Assembly (NCBI RefSeq): GCF_011393025.1
Contig: NZ_JAAOEO010000013.1
Coordinates: 1 to 64,000, forward strand
Origin: Neobacillus terrae
GTDB lineage: Bacteria > Bacillota > Bacilli > Bacillales > Cytobacillaceae
Direction of reading: 5' to 3'
Length of the DNA stretch: 64,000 nt
The notes under the pieces were generated by a model that searched no databases, had not been told where the DNA came from, and saw only the letters and a program-made list of their open reading frames with translations. The position numbers and the translations under genes are program-made. Shown here piece by piece: positions 42,881-51,950 of the stretch (positions within the stretch are counted from its first letter, which is position 1; every line of letters starts with the position of its first letter).

Positions 42881-43219
42881 AAATAAAGTTTTCTGCACGA
42901 TTAAATTTATAACTGACATTAGAATGGCAGCCATAAAAGCCATACCAAATCCAGAGATGTCAAAGGCACTTCCCATCAGTCTGTCGGTCAGCATCAGAGT
43001 AACCGCGTTAATCACAAATAGGAACAAGCCCATTGTAAGAACCGTAACCGGCAGCGTGAGAAGAATCAGCACCGGGCGGACGAGTATATTTAGAATCGAC
43101 AGCAATAAACTTGCCTCTAGGGCAGCAGTAAATCCCACCAGATGAAAGCTTTCCTGAAAATATCCTGCAAATGCCATAAATAAAATGGCATTAATGATGA
43201 TCCCGCCTATCCACCTCAT
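42860..43219 (-). CDS. yvlD: Phage holin family (DUF360) membrane protein YvlD
   Basis: The 119-residue protein has four membrane helices (about 4-22, 27-52, 56-78, 85-110) and the YvlD/Gram-positive holin-IV-like pattern NILVRPVLILLTLPVTVLTMGLFLFVINA. It is probably an envelope protein; the phage label is only a family name. It overlaps yvlC by 4 bases. Confidence 0.85.
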   Translation of the reverse strand: MRWIGGIIINAILFMAFAGYFQESFHLVGFTAALEASLLLSILNILVRPVLILLTLPVTVLTMGLFLFVINAVTLMLTDRLMGSAFDISGFGMAFMAAILMSVINLIVQKTLFEKRKRR

Positions 43220-43413
43220 CTATAGTTACCTTCATTCGGCATGATGAAAATCAAAAGAATATAAAGAAGACCCATTGGAAAAAATCCTGTAAACAAAAAG
43301 AGAACAAGATACAGAACCCGGAGCAAAGTTGAATCCATGCCTATTCTTTCTGATATCCCTCCCAGCACTCCGGCCAGCTTCCGGTTGGACCTAGACCTAA
43401 TCAGCTTATTCAT
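43216..43413 (-). CDS. yvlC: PspC-domain protein YvlC
   Basis: The 65-residue protein has the PspC signature RSNRKLAGVLGGISERIGMDSTLLRVLYLVLFLF and a C-terminal membrane helix pair. PspC-type proteins act in envelope stress. GGAGG precedes the ATG. It lies between yvlB and yvlD. Confidence 0.9.
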   Translation of the reverse strand: MNKLIRSRSNRKLAGVLGGISERIGMDSTLLRVLYLVLFLFTGFFPMGLLYILLIFIMPNEGNYR

Positions 43414-43425
43414 GACAATCCCTCC

Positions 43426-44544
43426 TTACTTATATAAATTCACGATATCAGACTGATCAACCGTGATAGCACCCGTTTTGTTATCAGCGAAAATCTTTGT
43501 GGCACCTGTAGTATCCATCGATTTAAAACGAAGTAATTTTTGCAGCTTTTCACTTTTCTCTTCAACAATCTGAATTCCATCAAGCTTTACATTAAAACTG
43601 CCTAAATTACTCTTCAGTTCACCATCTACCTTCGTTCCTGCCGGCAAAAACAAATCAATGCTTCCGGTAGTCCCTTTTGCAGAAAAACTTTCACAGCTTT
43701 TCCCCATGAGATGGCAAGAAATATTACCATTTAAAGTTTGGGCCTCAGCTTTTTTAAAGTCCCCGGTAAGATCAATTGTTCCATTAATCGTCTCAACTTC
43801 GAGGGCAGCAACACGGCTGTGTTCTATTTTTATATGCCCATTCGCAGTCTCCGCTTCCATCCTGTTACCGGTCAACGATGCAAATTCAATTTTTCCATTA
43901 GCCGTTTTCACACGCAGATCCCCAATATTCAAGTTTTCACCACTAATCGGGCCGTTAAACATTCTGATTCTCGCTCTCTCGTAATCAGCATGTGGAATAT
44001 AAACCACCGCTTCTACCTTCATCCACTTTTGCTGTGTGCCAAATCGAAGCTTCTCGCCCTCAATTGCGAAGAAAACATCCTTTAAAAAGTTTTCACGGGC
44101 CTGCTCTTGAGTCTCAACACGGTAGACCTTCGCCTGGCATTCAATCCTTACATCCTGCTCGTTCCAGGGAACAACCATCATGGACCCATTGGCAATATCC
44201 AGGTCCATCTCTTTTAAGTAAACCCCGTTTTGCTGAAAAATGTGGGATATTTCAACGGAATGTCCGAAGTTAAAATCTAAATCAAAGTCTTTAATTTTCT
44301 TCAGGGCAGAATCCACAAATTCGAAGATTTTATCCTTAGCTGACTGAAATTTATATTGAAACGGTTCTTCCTTCTTGGCCTCTTCAAAGTGAACAGCAGT
44401 AGTTAGTTCATTGACTATTTCCGCCTGCTTTTGTTCCATGGTTTTCTCTGCTTTATCCAATTCCTCAAGCAGTGTTAATGCTTCCTCAACCTTTAGCTTT
44501 CCTTCCTCCACCATTTTTAAAATCCGCTTCCGTTCGTTCTGCAT
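43426..44544 (-). CDS. yvlB: DUF4097-type adhesin-like/SHOCT protein YvlB
   Basis: The 372-residue protein starts with a SHOCT-like helix (ERKRILKMVEEGKLKVEEALTLLEEL). A long right-handed repeat region (about 110-340) follows, with VKTANGKIEFASLTGNRMEAETANGHIKIEH-type strands characteristic of DUF4097 beta-helix proteins. There is no signal peptide. It is probably partnered with PspC-like YvlC. First long gene of yvlBCD. Confidence 0.88.
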   Translation of the reverse strand: MQNERKRILKMVEEGKLKVEEALTLLEELDKAEKTMEQKQAEIVNELTTAVHFEEAKKEEPFQYKFQSAKDKIFEFVDSALKKIKDFDLDFNFGHSVEISHIFQQNGVYLKEMDLDIANGSMMVVPWNEQDVRIECQAKVYRVETQEQARENFLKDVFFAIEGEKLRFGTQQKWMKVEAVVYIPHADYERARIRMFNGPISGENLNIGDLRVKTANGKIEFASLTGNRMEAETANGHIKIEHSRVAALEVETINGTIDLTGDFKKAEAQTLNGNISCHLMGKSCESFSAKGTTGSIDLFLPAGTKVDGELKSNLGSFNVKLDGIQIVEEKSEKLQKLLRFKSMDTTGATKIFADNKTGAITVDQSDIVNLYK

Positions 44545-44581
44545 ACCATTACCTCCCCTAAATTTTCCTGTCTTATCATAT

Positions 44582-44896
44582 TTATTCAGCCCGCAAAGCC
44601 TTTACGCCTTTAACGATATTCCATATAACCACAGCCAAACTAACCAATCCCATAATGATGGATGTAATCACTGTAAAAATAGGTATGCTATCCGCCATCC
44701 TGCTAAAATCGTAAAAAATGCTCATAACAAACAATGGAATTAGAATTAAAGGAATAAGATGCGAAAGTAAGGCAGCTTTTGCGTGTTGTTTTGTAACGTG
44801 ATCGTTTGAGGCCAAATACACAACCAGCGGAAAAAGAAAGCCTGCAAAGAAAATACTAAAATAACAAAGTGAAGAAAGGATCCTTCTAGTTTCCAA
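44582..44896 (-). CDS. yvlA: DUF4870-type membrane protein YvlA
   Basis: The 104-residue protein has three to four hydrophobic segments (about 8-30, 45-65, 70-98) and HVTKQHAKAALLSHLIPL, typical of DUF4870. The start is TTG, with GGGGAG 9 bases upstream; no better start is visible. First gene of yvlABCD. Confidence 0.75.
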   Translation of the reverse strand: METRRILSSLCYFSIFFAGFLFPLVVYLASNDHVTKQHAKAALLSHLIPLILIPLFVMSIFYDFSRMADSIPIFTVITSIIMGLVSLAVVIWNIVKGVKALRAE

Positions 44897-45074
44897 TCCA
44901 CTCAGCTCCCCTAACGTTCTTATGATCGGCCGTAATGGGCCGTTCCTCTTATAAATAGTACGTTTGGGCGGGGAAAAAGATTCACTTGGGAGTGTGGAAG
45001 GATTAAAAATATGGGAGGCCGCACAGAGTCAAGGGCGGAATGTGGTGCGAAAAGTTTCAGATTGGAGCATTTTG
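44897..45074. other. Spacer upstream of yvlA
   Basis: I see no gene. It has an inverted pair GATCGGCCGTAATGGGCCG (about 44924-44943) and no clear promoter. Confidence 0.35.
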
Positions 45075-45200
45075 GTGTTCCGCGCGTAGGACCTTAAATC
45101 GGCGCATATACTACAGACACCCGCGCGTAAGATCCATAAATCAGCGTATATACTGCGGACACCCGCACATAAGATCCATAAATCGGCTCGTATACTCTTA
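45075..45200. repeat. Tandem repeat with 21-bp unit (AAATCGGCG type)
   Basis: Six 21-base units start at 45075, 45096, 45117, 45138, 45159 and 45180. AAATCNGCGYATATACTRCRG alternates with ACACCCGCRCRTAAGATCCAT, giving a 42-base super-period. Confidence 0.9.
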
Positions 45201-45291
45201 AGATCAAAAGCGCAAGCTTAAATTCCCTTTTAAAAAGACTTAAACGTATAAAATTATTACGACTTTAAAAGGTTTACCATCATGTTTCTGG

Positions 45292-45440
45292 AGGTTATCA
45301 ATCAGTTTTGAAGATTAAATGATCATTTTTGTATATTAATCGATCATTTTTGTAGATTAATCCATTATTTTTGTAGAATAATCCATCATTTTTGTAGATT
45401 AATTTATGATTTTTGTAGATTAGCCGATCATTTTTACCCA
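45292..45440. repeat. Tandem repeat with 21-bp unit (GATTAATCNATCATTTTTGTA type)
   Basis: Seven 21-base units start at 45292, 45313, 45334, 45355, 45376, 45397 and 45418; the middle five end in TTTTTGTA. The unit sequence is unrelated to the array 100 bases to its left. Confidence 0.9.
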
Positions 45441-45485
45441 TCTATCAATCACTTCTTTAATCTTATTAATATTTCAGTTCGTACC

Positions 45486-45545
45486 AAAACTTCTACCTCT
45501 TTTCGTAAAACTTCTACTCCTTTTTCCGAAACTTCTTCTTCTTAC
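45486..45545. repeat. Short tandem repeat with 21-22-bp unit (AAAACTTCTACTC type)
   Basis: Three units start at 45486, 45507 and 45529. They share AAACTTCTWCYYCTTTT. Confidence 0.75.
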
Positions 45546-45587
45546 ACTAAATAGACCGGCCCTAGCAGGTCTCGTCACATATGTTTC

Positions 45588-45617
45588 CAAAAAAAAAACA
45601 CAGTTCCTCGAACTGTG
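45588..45617 (-). terminator. Distal terminator of uvrBA
   Basis: CACAGTTC and GAACTGTG form an 8-bp stem around CTCG, followed by ten T on the minus strand. Confidence 0.8.
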
Positions 45618-45650
45618 GCACCTTTAGATTTTTCACTTTCTTATCTTACA

Positions 45651-45693
45651 AAAAAAAGAGCCGAAGCCCGCTGGTTAGCGGTTTCAGCTCTTT
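45651..45693 (-). terminator. Proximal terminator of uvrBA
   Basis: AAAGAGCTGAAACCGC pairs with GCGGGCTTCGGCTCTTT, followed by a run of T. It includes the uvrA stop. Confidence 0.75.
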
Positions 45694-48557
45694 ACACCTT
45701 CTTGTTCCTGTATGAGTTTCTCCATTCGCAGCCGGTCTCGCAGCAGAATTGGTTTGAGATATTTGCCTGTATAGGATCCTGGTACTTCAGCAACCTTTTC
45801 AGGTGTACCGGATGCAATAATAGTACCTCCCTTGTCCCCGCCTTCTGGACCCAGGTCGATAATATAATCGGCTGCCTTGATAACATCCAGATTGTGTTCG
45901 ATGACAAGGACTGTATCCCCATTTTCAACGAGACGCTGGAGAACCACAAGCAAACGGGAGATGTCATCCACATGAAGCCCTGTTGTCGGCTCATCCAAGA
46001 TATAGAATGACTTTCCATTTGAACGGCGGTGCAGTTCGGAAGCAAGCTTAACACGCTGCGCTTCCCCACCGGATAGAGTTGTTGCGGGCTGACCAAGAGT
46101 AATATAACCGAGACCTACATCATAAATAGTTTGCAGCTTTCGGGCAATTTTAGGGATATTCTCGAAGAATTCGAGTGCATTCTCAACAGTCATATCCAGG
46201 ATATCCGAAATGTTTTTGCCCTTGTATTTTACTTCAAGCGTTTCCCTGTTGTAGCGTTTTCCGTGGCAAACCTCGCATGGAACATATACATCGGGCAAAA
46301 AGTGCATTTCAATTTTTATAATCCCGTCACCACGGCAGGCTTCACACCGGCCACCCTTTACGTTAAAGCTAAAGCGGCCCTTCTTATAGCCGCGTACCTT
46401 CGCTTCATTTGTAGAAGCAAAAACATCGCGGATATCGTCAAACACACCCGTATAAGTGGCTGGATTGGAGCGAGGTGTCCGGCCGATTGGAGACTGGTCG
46501 ATATCAATTACCTTTTCAAGGTGCTCGATTCCTTTAACTTCCTTGTGCTCACCAGGTTTTGTTTTTGCGTTATGAAGCTTCTGGGCAAGTGATTTATGAA
46601 GTATTTCATTAATCAGCGTACTTTTACCAGAACCAGAAACTCCAGTAACGGAAATAAACATTCCGAGTGGAAGCTTCACATTTACATTGCGAAGATTATT
46701 TTCAGATGCTCCTTTAATCTCAATATAGCGGCCATCCGCCTTGCGTCGTTCAATTGGCAGGGGAATGAATTTTTTACCGCCCAGGTATTGCCCTGTTAGG
46801 GAGTTTGGATCTGCCATTACCTCTTCCGGGGTGCCTGCAGAGACAATTTCACCGCCATGCACACCGGCACCAGGTCCGACATCAATCAGGTAATCAGCGG
46901 CAAGCATGGTATCTTCATCGTGCTCAACCACAATCAGCGTATTTCCGATATCACGCATATTTTTCAATGTGCCAATCAGCCGGTCATTATCGCGCTGATG
47001 CAAACCAATAGAAGGCTCATCCAGAATATATAAAACACCTGTTAATCTTGAACCAATCTGGGTAGCCAGCCTAATTCTCTGTGCTTCGCCTCCCGAAAGA
47101 GTTCCTGCAGCGCGGCTAAGAGTCAGGTAATCAAGCCCAACATTTATTAAAAATCCAAGGCGTTCTTTGATTTCTCTCAAAATCAGGGTGGCAATCTTCG
47201 TTTCTTTTTCGGTGAGCTCCAGCCCATCAAAAAAGTCATTTGCATCCTCAATCGAAAGGGAGGTTACCTGAGAGATATGAGTTCCAGAAATTAGAACGGC
47301 AAGACTTTCTTTTTTCAGACGGTAGCCTTTACAGGTCGGACATGGCTGCTGGGCCATGTATTTTTCCATCTGCTCACGAATCCAGTCAGAGCCTGTCTCT
47401 TTAAAACGGCGCTCCACATTGCGGAGGACGCCTTCAAATACGATATAGCCATCCTTTACCTGGCCAAAATCATTTTCATAGCGGAAGTGAATCCTTCTGC
47501 CTTCAGAACCATAAAGGATTTTATCAAGCTGATTTTTCGGAAGGTTTTTGACAGGAACATCCATGTCAATTCCGTATTCCTTACATACCGCTTTCAGCAG
47601 CTGCGGGTAATACTGTGAGCTTGTCGGTTCCCATGGAGCAACGGCGTGCTGATTCAGCGTTAATTCCTTATTTGGGATAACAAGGTCTGGATCGACTTCA
47701 AGCTTTGAACCAAGACCATCACACTCTGGGCAGGCTCCAAATGGGCTGTTAAAGGAAAACATCCGCGGCTCAAGCTCGCCGATTGAAAAACCGCATATTG
47801 GGCAGGCGTGATTTTCACTGAATAAAAGCTCTTCTTCTCCCATTACATCCACAATAACACTGCCTTCACCAAGGCCGAGGGCACTCTCAAGTGAATCGGC
47901 TATCCGGGTGGCAACACCCTCTTTTACCACAATACGGTCAACCACGACTTCGATGGAGTGCTTCTTATTTTTCTCAAGTTCAATGTCGTCACTAAGGTCA
48001 TACATTTCCCCGTCAACTCGGACACGAACATACCCTTGTTTTTTAATCTCATCGAAGACTTTAACGTGAGTACCCTTTCTTCCGGAAACAATCGGTGCAA
48101 GAATCTGCATCTTTGTCCGTTCAGGATATTCCATGATCCGGTCCACCATCTGTTCAATCGTCTGTGAAGATATTTCAATGCCATGGTTCGGACACGTCGG
48201 TCTTCCAACTCTGGCAAATAGCAATCTTAAATAGTCATAAACTTCTGTTACCGTCCCAACCGTTGAGCGCGGGTTGCGGCTTGTTGTTTTTTGATCAATT
48301 GAAATCGCCGGTGACAGCCCTTCAATTGCATCGACATCCGGTTTGTCCATTTGCCCAAGGAATTGCCGTGCATAAGCAGACAGCGATTCAACGTATCGGC
48401 GCTGCCCTTCCGCATAAATAGTATCAAAGGCAAGCGAGGACTTTCCGGAACCGGAAAGTCCTGTCAGCACAACAAGCTTATCTCTCGGAATGGTGACATC
48501 GATATTTTTTAAATTGTGAGCTCTGGCACCTTTGACAATCAGTTTATCCATCGCCAT
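45684..48557 (-). CDS. uvrA: Excinuclease ABC subunit A
   Basis: UvrA recognises bulky DNA lesions as a dimer and loads UvrB. The 957 residues contain two ABC ATPase halves with Walker A GLSGSGKSSLAFDT (about 33-46) and GVSGSGKSTLINE (about 641-653). The ABC signatures are LSGGEAQR in each half. Zinc fingers are CPICGFSIGELEPRMFSFNSPFGACPEC and CEACRGDG...CEVCHG. It follows uvrB by 7 bases. Confidence 0.98.
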   Translation of the reverse strand: MAMDKLIVKGARAHNLKNIDVTIPRDKLVVLTGLSGSGKSSLAFDTIYAEGQRRYVESLSAYARQFLGQMDKPDVDAIEGLSPAISIDQKTTSRNPRSTVGTVTEVYDYLRLLFARVGRPTCPNHGIEISSQTIEQMVDRIMEYPERTKMQILAPIVSGRKGTHVKVFDEIKKQGYVRVRVDGEMYDLSDDIELEKNKKHSIEVVVDRIVVKEGVATRIADSLESALGLGEGSVIVDVMGEEELLFSENHACPICGFSIGELEPRMFSFNSPFGACPECDGLGSKLEVDPDLVIPNKELTLNQHAVAPWEPTSSQYYPQLLKAVCKEYGIDMDVPVKNLPKNQLDKILYGSEGRRIHFRYENDFGQVKDGYIVFEGVLRNVERRFKETGSDWIREQMEKYMAQQPCPTCKGYRLKKESLAVLISGTHISQVTSLSIEDANDFFDGLELTEKETKIATLILREIKERLGFLINVGLDYLTLSRAAGTLSGGEAQRIRLATQIGSRLTGVLYILDEPSIGLHQRDNDRLIGTLKNMRDIGNTLIVVEHDEDTMLAADYLIDVGPGAGVHGGEIVSAGTPEEVMADPNSLTGQYLGGKKFIPLPIERRKADGRYIEIKGASENNLRNVNVKLPLGMFISVTGVSGSGKSTLINEILHKSLAQKLHNAKTKPGEHKEVKGIEHLEKVIDIDQSPIGRTPRSNPATYTGVFDDIRDVFASTNEAKVRGYKKGRFSFNVKGGRCEACRGDGIIKIEMHFLPDVYVPCEVCHGKRYNRETLEVKYKGKNISDILDMTVENALEFFENIPKIARKLQTIYDVGLGYITLGQPATTLSGGEAQRVKLASELHRRSNGKSFYILDEPTTGLHVDDISRLLVVLQRLVENGDTVLVIEHNLDVIKAADYIIDLGPEGGDKGGTIIASGTPEKVAEVPGSYTGKYLKPILLRDRLRMEKLIQEQEGVKS

Positions 48558-48564
48558 GTATACG

Positions 48565-50544
48565 TCATCCTTCCGCTTTCAACTCAAATAACAAGTCACG
48601 AAGCTCGGCGGCTTTTTCAAAATCAAGCGCTTTGGCCGCGTCCTTCATTTCTTTTTCCATATTCATAATCATGCGTTCTTTTTCTTTCTTTGACATCTTG
48701 CCAAACTTAGCAGATGGTTTGTACTCTTCCTGCTCCTCGGCAGCGTGGGTAGCACGGATCGAATCCCGTATTCCCTTTTGGATGGTCGTTGGAGTAATGC
48801 CGTGCTTCTCATTGTATTCTTCCTGGATTGCACGGCGCCTTTTTGTTTCACTTATAGCCAGTTCCATCGAATTGGTCATGCGGTCAGCATACATGATTAC
48901 GTGACCGTTAGAATTCCGTGCCGCACGCCCGATGGTCTGAATCAGTGACCGCTCGGAACGGAGGAACCCTTCTTTATCGGCGTCCAAAATTGTCACGAGT
49001 GATACTTCCGGTATGTCGAGGCCTTCCCTTAGGAGATTGATTCCGACAAGAACGTCATATTTGCCAAGGCGGAGTTCACGAATAATTTCAATCCGCTCAA
49101 GCGTCTTAACCTCAGAGTGAAGATACTGTACTTTGATTCCAATTTCCTTTAAGTAATCCGTCAGGTCCTCGGACATTTTTTTCGTAAGGGTAGTCACAAG
49201 GACGCGTTCATTTTTCTTAATTCTATCTTGAATTTCACCAATTAAATCATCAATCTGACCCTCAATCGGCCTGACCTCAATGTTTGGATCAAGCAGACCA
49301 GTTGGCCGGATAATCTGTTCTACCATTACTGGCGTATGCTCAATTTCATATGGGCCAGGTGTTGCTGATACATAAACAATTTGGTTGATATGTCCTTCAA
49401 ATTCAGTGAACGTCAGCGGACGGTTATCCATTGCCGATGGCAGGCGGAAACCGTGATCCACAAGCACCTGCTTACGGGCCTGGTCACCATTAAACATTCC
49501 CCGAATTTGCGGAAGGCTAACATGGGACTCATCGACCACAATTAAAAAATCATCCGGGAAGTAATCAATAAGCGTGTAAGGTGTAGAGCCCGGTGGCCGG
49601 AGTGTCAGATGGCGAGAGTAGTTTTCAATACCGGAACAGAAACCCATTTCCCTCATCATTTCAAGATCATAACGGGTCCTTTGTTCAAGCCTTTGTGCTT
49701 CAAGAAGCTTCTCTTCTGAACGAAGAACCTCAAGCCGTTCCTCTAATTCTTTTTCAATATTCTGGATCGCAATCCGCATTTTCTCTTCGCGTGTAACGAA
49801 GTGGGAGGCCGGGAAGATGGCTACGTGATCACGTTCACCAATAATTTCACCTGTTAAAGCATCCACTTCACGAATACGATCAATTTCATCCCCAAAAAAT
49901 TCTACACGCATACAGTGCTCGTCACGTGATACCGGAAAAATTTCGACTACATCTCCCCGCACCCGGAATGTTCCACGTTTAAAATCGATATCATTTCGTT
50001 CATATTGAATATCAACTAAACGGTGCAGCAGCTGATTGCGCTCAATTTCCATACCGGTACGGAGCGATAAGACCATATCACGGTATTCTTCCGGAGATCC
50101 CAAACCATATATACAGCTCACACTTGCGATGATTATGACATCCTTCCGTTCAAACAGCGAAGATGTAGCTGAGTGGCGGAGTTTATCGATTTCATCATTA
50201 ATGCTCGCATCTTTTTCAATAAATGTATCAGTCGAAGGCACATAGGCCTCAGGCTGGTAATAATCATAATAACTGACAAAGTATTCAACCGCGTTGTTCG
50301 GGAAAAACTCTTTGAACTCGCTATAAAGCTGGCCTGCTAGTGTTTTGTTGTGTGCGATAACCAGGGTAGGCTTATTGATTTCTTTAATGACATTGGAAAT
50401 CGTAAACGTCTTCCCTGTTCCTGTAGCACCAAGCAAGGTCTGGTGCTTCTTATTTTCGCGAATTCCCTTTACCAGCTGCTTGATTGCTGCCGGCTGGTCG
50501 CCCTGTGGTGAATACTTCGATACTAATTCAAATTGGTCCTTCAC
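48565..50544 (-). CDS. uvrB: Excinuclease ABC subunit B
   Basis: UvrB verifies damage and recruits UvrC. The 659-residue helicase-like protein has Walker A LLGATGTGKTFT (about 38-49), the beta-hairpin YYDYYQPEAYVP, the DEAD-like box VDESH, motif VI QTIGRAARN and the UvrC-binding UVR motif at the C-terminus (KAAELRDLLFELK). The start is GTG after AGGAGG. A LexA-type box lies upstream. Confidence 0.98.
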   Translation of the reverse strand: MKDQFELVSKYSPQGDQPAAIKQLVKGIRENKKHQTLLGATGTGKTFTISNVIKEINKPTLVIAHNKTLAGQLYSEFKEFFPNNAVEYFVSYYDYYQPEAYVPSTDTFIEKDASINDEIDKLRHSATSSLFERKDVIIIASVSCIYGLGSPEEYRDMVLSLRTGMEIERNQLLHRLVDIQYERNDIDFKRGTFRVRGDVVEIFPVSRDEHCMRVEFFGDEIDRIREVDALTGEIIGERDHVAIFPASHFVTREEKMRIAIQNIEKELEERLEVLRSEEKLLEAQRLEQRTRYDLEMMREMGFCSGIENYSRHLTLRPPGSTPYTLIDYFPDDFLIVVDESHVSLPQIRGMFNGDQARKQVLVDHGFRLPSAMDNRPLTFTEFEGHINQIVYVSATPGPYEIEHTPVMVEQIIRPTGLLDPNIEVRPIEGQIDDLIGEIQDRIKKNERVLVTTLTKKMSEDLTDYLKEIGIKVQYLHSEVKTLERIEIIRELRLGKYDVLVGINLLREGLDIPEVSLVTILDADKEGFLRSERSLIQTIGRAARNSNGHVIMYADRMTNSMELAISETKRRRAIQEEYNEKHGITPTTIQKGIRDSIRATHAAEEQEEYKPSAKFGKMSKKEKERMIMNMEKEMKDAAKALDFEKAAELRDLLFELKAEG

Positions 50545-50730
50545 AAAACATCCTCCTGTTACTGGATTTCATTTAGAGCATGGTTCATTAAACCTGTTTT
50601 CGGACCTTCTGTGCTGCCATGCTATATAAAAAAGACTCGCGCCTTCCTAGCGACGCAAATCATACCCTATAAGTCAAAAAGCTCATATCACCATTCTACC
50701 ACAAACTCCCTATTACAAACCAACTATATG

Positions 50731-50744
50731 CGAACTTACATTCG
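50731..50744 (-). promoter_or_regulatory. LexA (DinR) box upstream of uvrB
   Basis: CGAACTTACATTCG matches the Bacillus SOS consensus CGAACNNNNGTTCG in nine of ten fixed positions. It lies about 190 bases before uvrB, implying DNA-damage induction of uvrBA. Confidence 0.8.
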
Positions 50745-50837
50745 CAAAAACCTTTTTCCAGTTATTTTAAGGGACTTTTCCACAACTATCAGGATTTATT
50801 GTTGCTTTTTACTGTTTTTATGAGGCACTTTATAGGC

Positions 50838-50878
50838 AAAAAATATAGCCTGCCGGTTTTGAGCCAGCAGGCTATATT
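50838..50878 (-). terminator. Terminator of csbA
   Basis: An 11-bp stem (ATATAGCCTGC with GCAGGCTATAT) is followed by TTTTTTG on the minus strand and includes the csbA stop. Confidence 0.85.
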
Positions 50879-51114
50879 CATGAACGGCTTCCGCTTTTTC
50901 TTGGCTTCATTTTAGAAGCCAGCCAAAAGCCTGCCGTTAAAGAAAAGGCATCAATAATGATTAGTGTCATGGTATGCGTATACCCTTTATAAACAGATGT
51001 GGCTATTAATGCAACTGTTAAAATAAGTGCAATTACACGGTTATAGCAAACTCTGGTAAACAGCAGGACAAGCAGTCCAGGCAGAAGGAGTGCCGCCAAA
51101 TATTTGATCAACAA
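50878..51114 (-). CDS. csbA: CsbA-like membrane protein (DUF2198)
   Basis: The protein has about 78 residues with two to three membrane segments, including RVCYNRVIALILTVALIATSVYKGY and a basic C-terminus. CsbA of B. subtilis is a sigma-B general-stress protein located next to uvrBA, as here. A naive ORF starts 22 codons earlier, but GAGGTG lies just before two TTG codons (51114 and 51111), one of which is the likely start. No convincing sigma-B promoter was found. Confidence 0.75.
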   Translation of the reverse strand: MLIKYLAALLLPGLLVLLFTRVCYNRVIALILTVALIATSVYKGYTHTMTLIIIDAFSLTAGFWLASKMKPRKSGSRS

Positions 51115-51326
51115 GTATAACACCTCATTATTTTCTGGTCCCATTGAACTCATTCTAAAAACTAATCCAGTAATTTGCAACTGTCAAATTCTAAATATTG
51201 ATAGAATTTAATTTTAAATGGAATTCCTATTCTATATAAAAACACTTCTAGTCTTTACCATGTTTAGGAAATCTTTAAAAGTGTAAAGAAAAGTTAAGGA
51301 AACTAACCTTAATAGGAGGGGTTCCA

Positions 51327-51620
51327 TTAAGTTATACAAAAGAAAATAATGCCAGAAAAATGCTGCTTATTAATGAATCTGACCAAAGTGATAAAGAACT
51401 AAGTCTTGGCGATGAAGATAGTGTTCTTAATTATTCTAGGCTGAAGCTTACTCTTTTGTTAGATACCGAATCAGATGTCTACCTATATGAAGTGGTCTTT
51501 GACAATGGGCTCTTATACGAGGATGCAGCAGAGCAAATTTTAGAATTAAAACAATCCGTTCCTAGTAAAACTGTTGATCTTTCAGAAATCCGGAAAAAAG
51601 CAGATGAATATAGATCCTGA
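51327..51620 (+). CDS. Unknown small acidic protein; start codon unclear
   Basis: The clear coding frame runs from at least the ATG at 51360 (86 residues). A strong AGGAGGGG (51314-51321) sits 40 bases upstream, and between them the frame is open and reads LSYTKENNARKMLL. The codon correctly spaced from the site (51327) is TTA, not a known start. Either the start mutated from TTG/ATG, or translation starts weakly at 51360. The protein is acidic and helical (EDAAEQILELKQ). I do not recognise the family. It is followed closely by another unknown gene on the same strand. Confidence 0.5.
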   Translation, partial: LSYTKENNARKMLLINESDQSDKELSLGDEDSVLNYSRLKLTLLLDTESDVYLYEVVFDNGLLYEDAAEQILELKQSVPSKTVDLSEIRKKADEYRS

Positions 51621-51645
51621 GATAAAAGATACTCCATCCTACTAA

Positions 51646-51945
51646 ATGGCGGTGATTAAAAATGCCAACCAAGGTTATTCAAAGGAAGAAGTATTACGAA
51701 GTCTCGAAGAGGATATAGCCAAATGTAAAAAGAAAATAGATGAAACTGTCCACGATGCGACATTGACCGATATGACAAAAAGTTTGTCTCAGAATCTAAC
51801 ATCTTATGAAATAGTAGCCAACTCAAAGCAGGTTAACTACCCAGTTATTGATTCTGAAGCACTCCATAACTACTTAATGAATTATGATTTAAAAAAGCCT
51901 ATTAGCGAAGGAAATTACTATAATGTCATAAGCTTTGAAGAGTAA
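51646..51945 (+). CDS. Unknown small protein with a coiled-coil-like N-terminus
   Basis: The 99-residue protein has an amphipathic charged helix (SKEEVLRSLEEDIAKCKKKIDETVHDA, about 12-38) and a C-terminal NYYNVISFEE. I do not recognise it. The ATG at 51646 has no Shine-Dalgarno sequence; GGCGGTG lies instead 7 bases before an ATG at 51662 in another frame that stops after 18 codons. The pair of unknown genes is closed by a terminator, so they may form a unit of their own. Confidence 0.5.
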   Translation: MAVIKNANQGYSKEEVLRSLEEDIAKCKKKIDETVHDATLTDMTKSLSQNLTSYEIVANSKQVNYPVIDSEALHNYLMNYDLKKPISEGNYYNVISFEE

Positions 51946-51950
51946 TAAAA

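Noticed and set aside
42860..43219. Prophage remnant suggested by the phage-holin family name
   Set aside because: It is the chromosomal yvlD gene in its usual yvlABCD context, with no phage genes nearby.
45684..48557. Several long plus-strand open frames across uvrA and uvrB
   Set aside because: They are antisense shadows with no ribosome binding sites and atypical composition.
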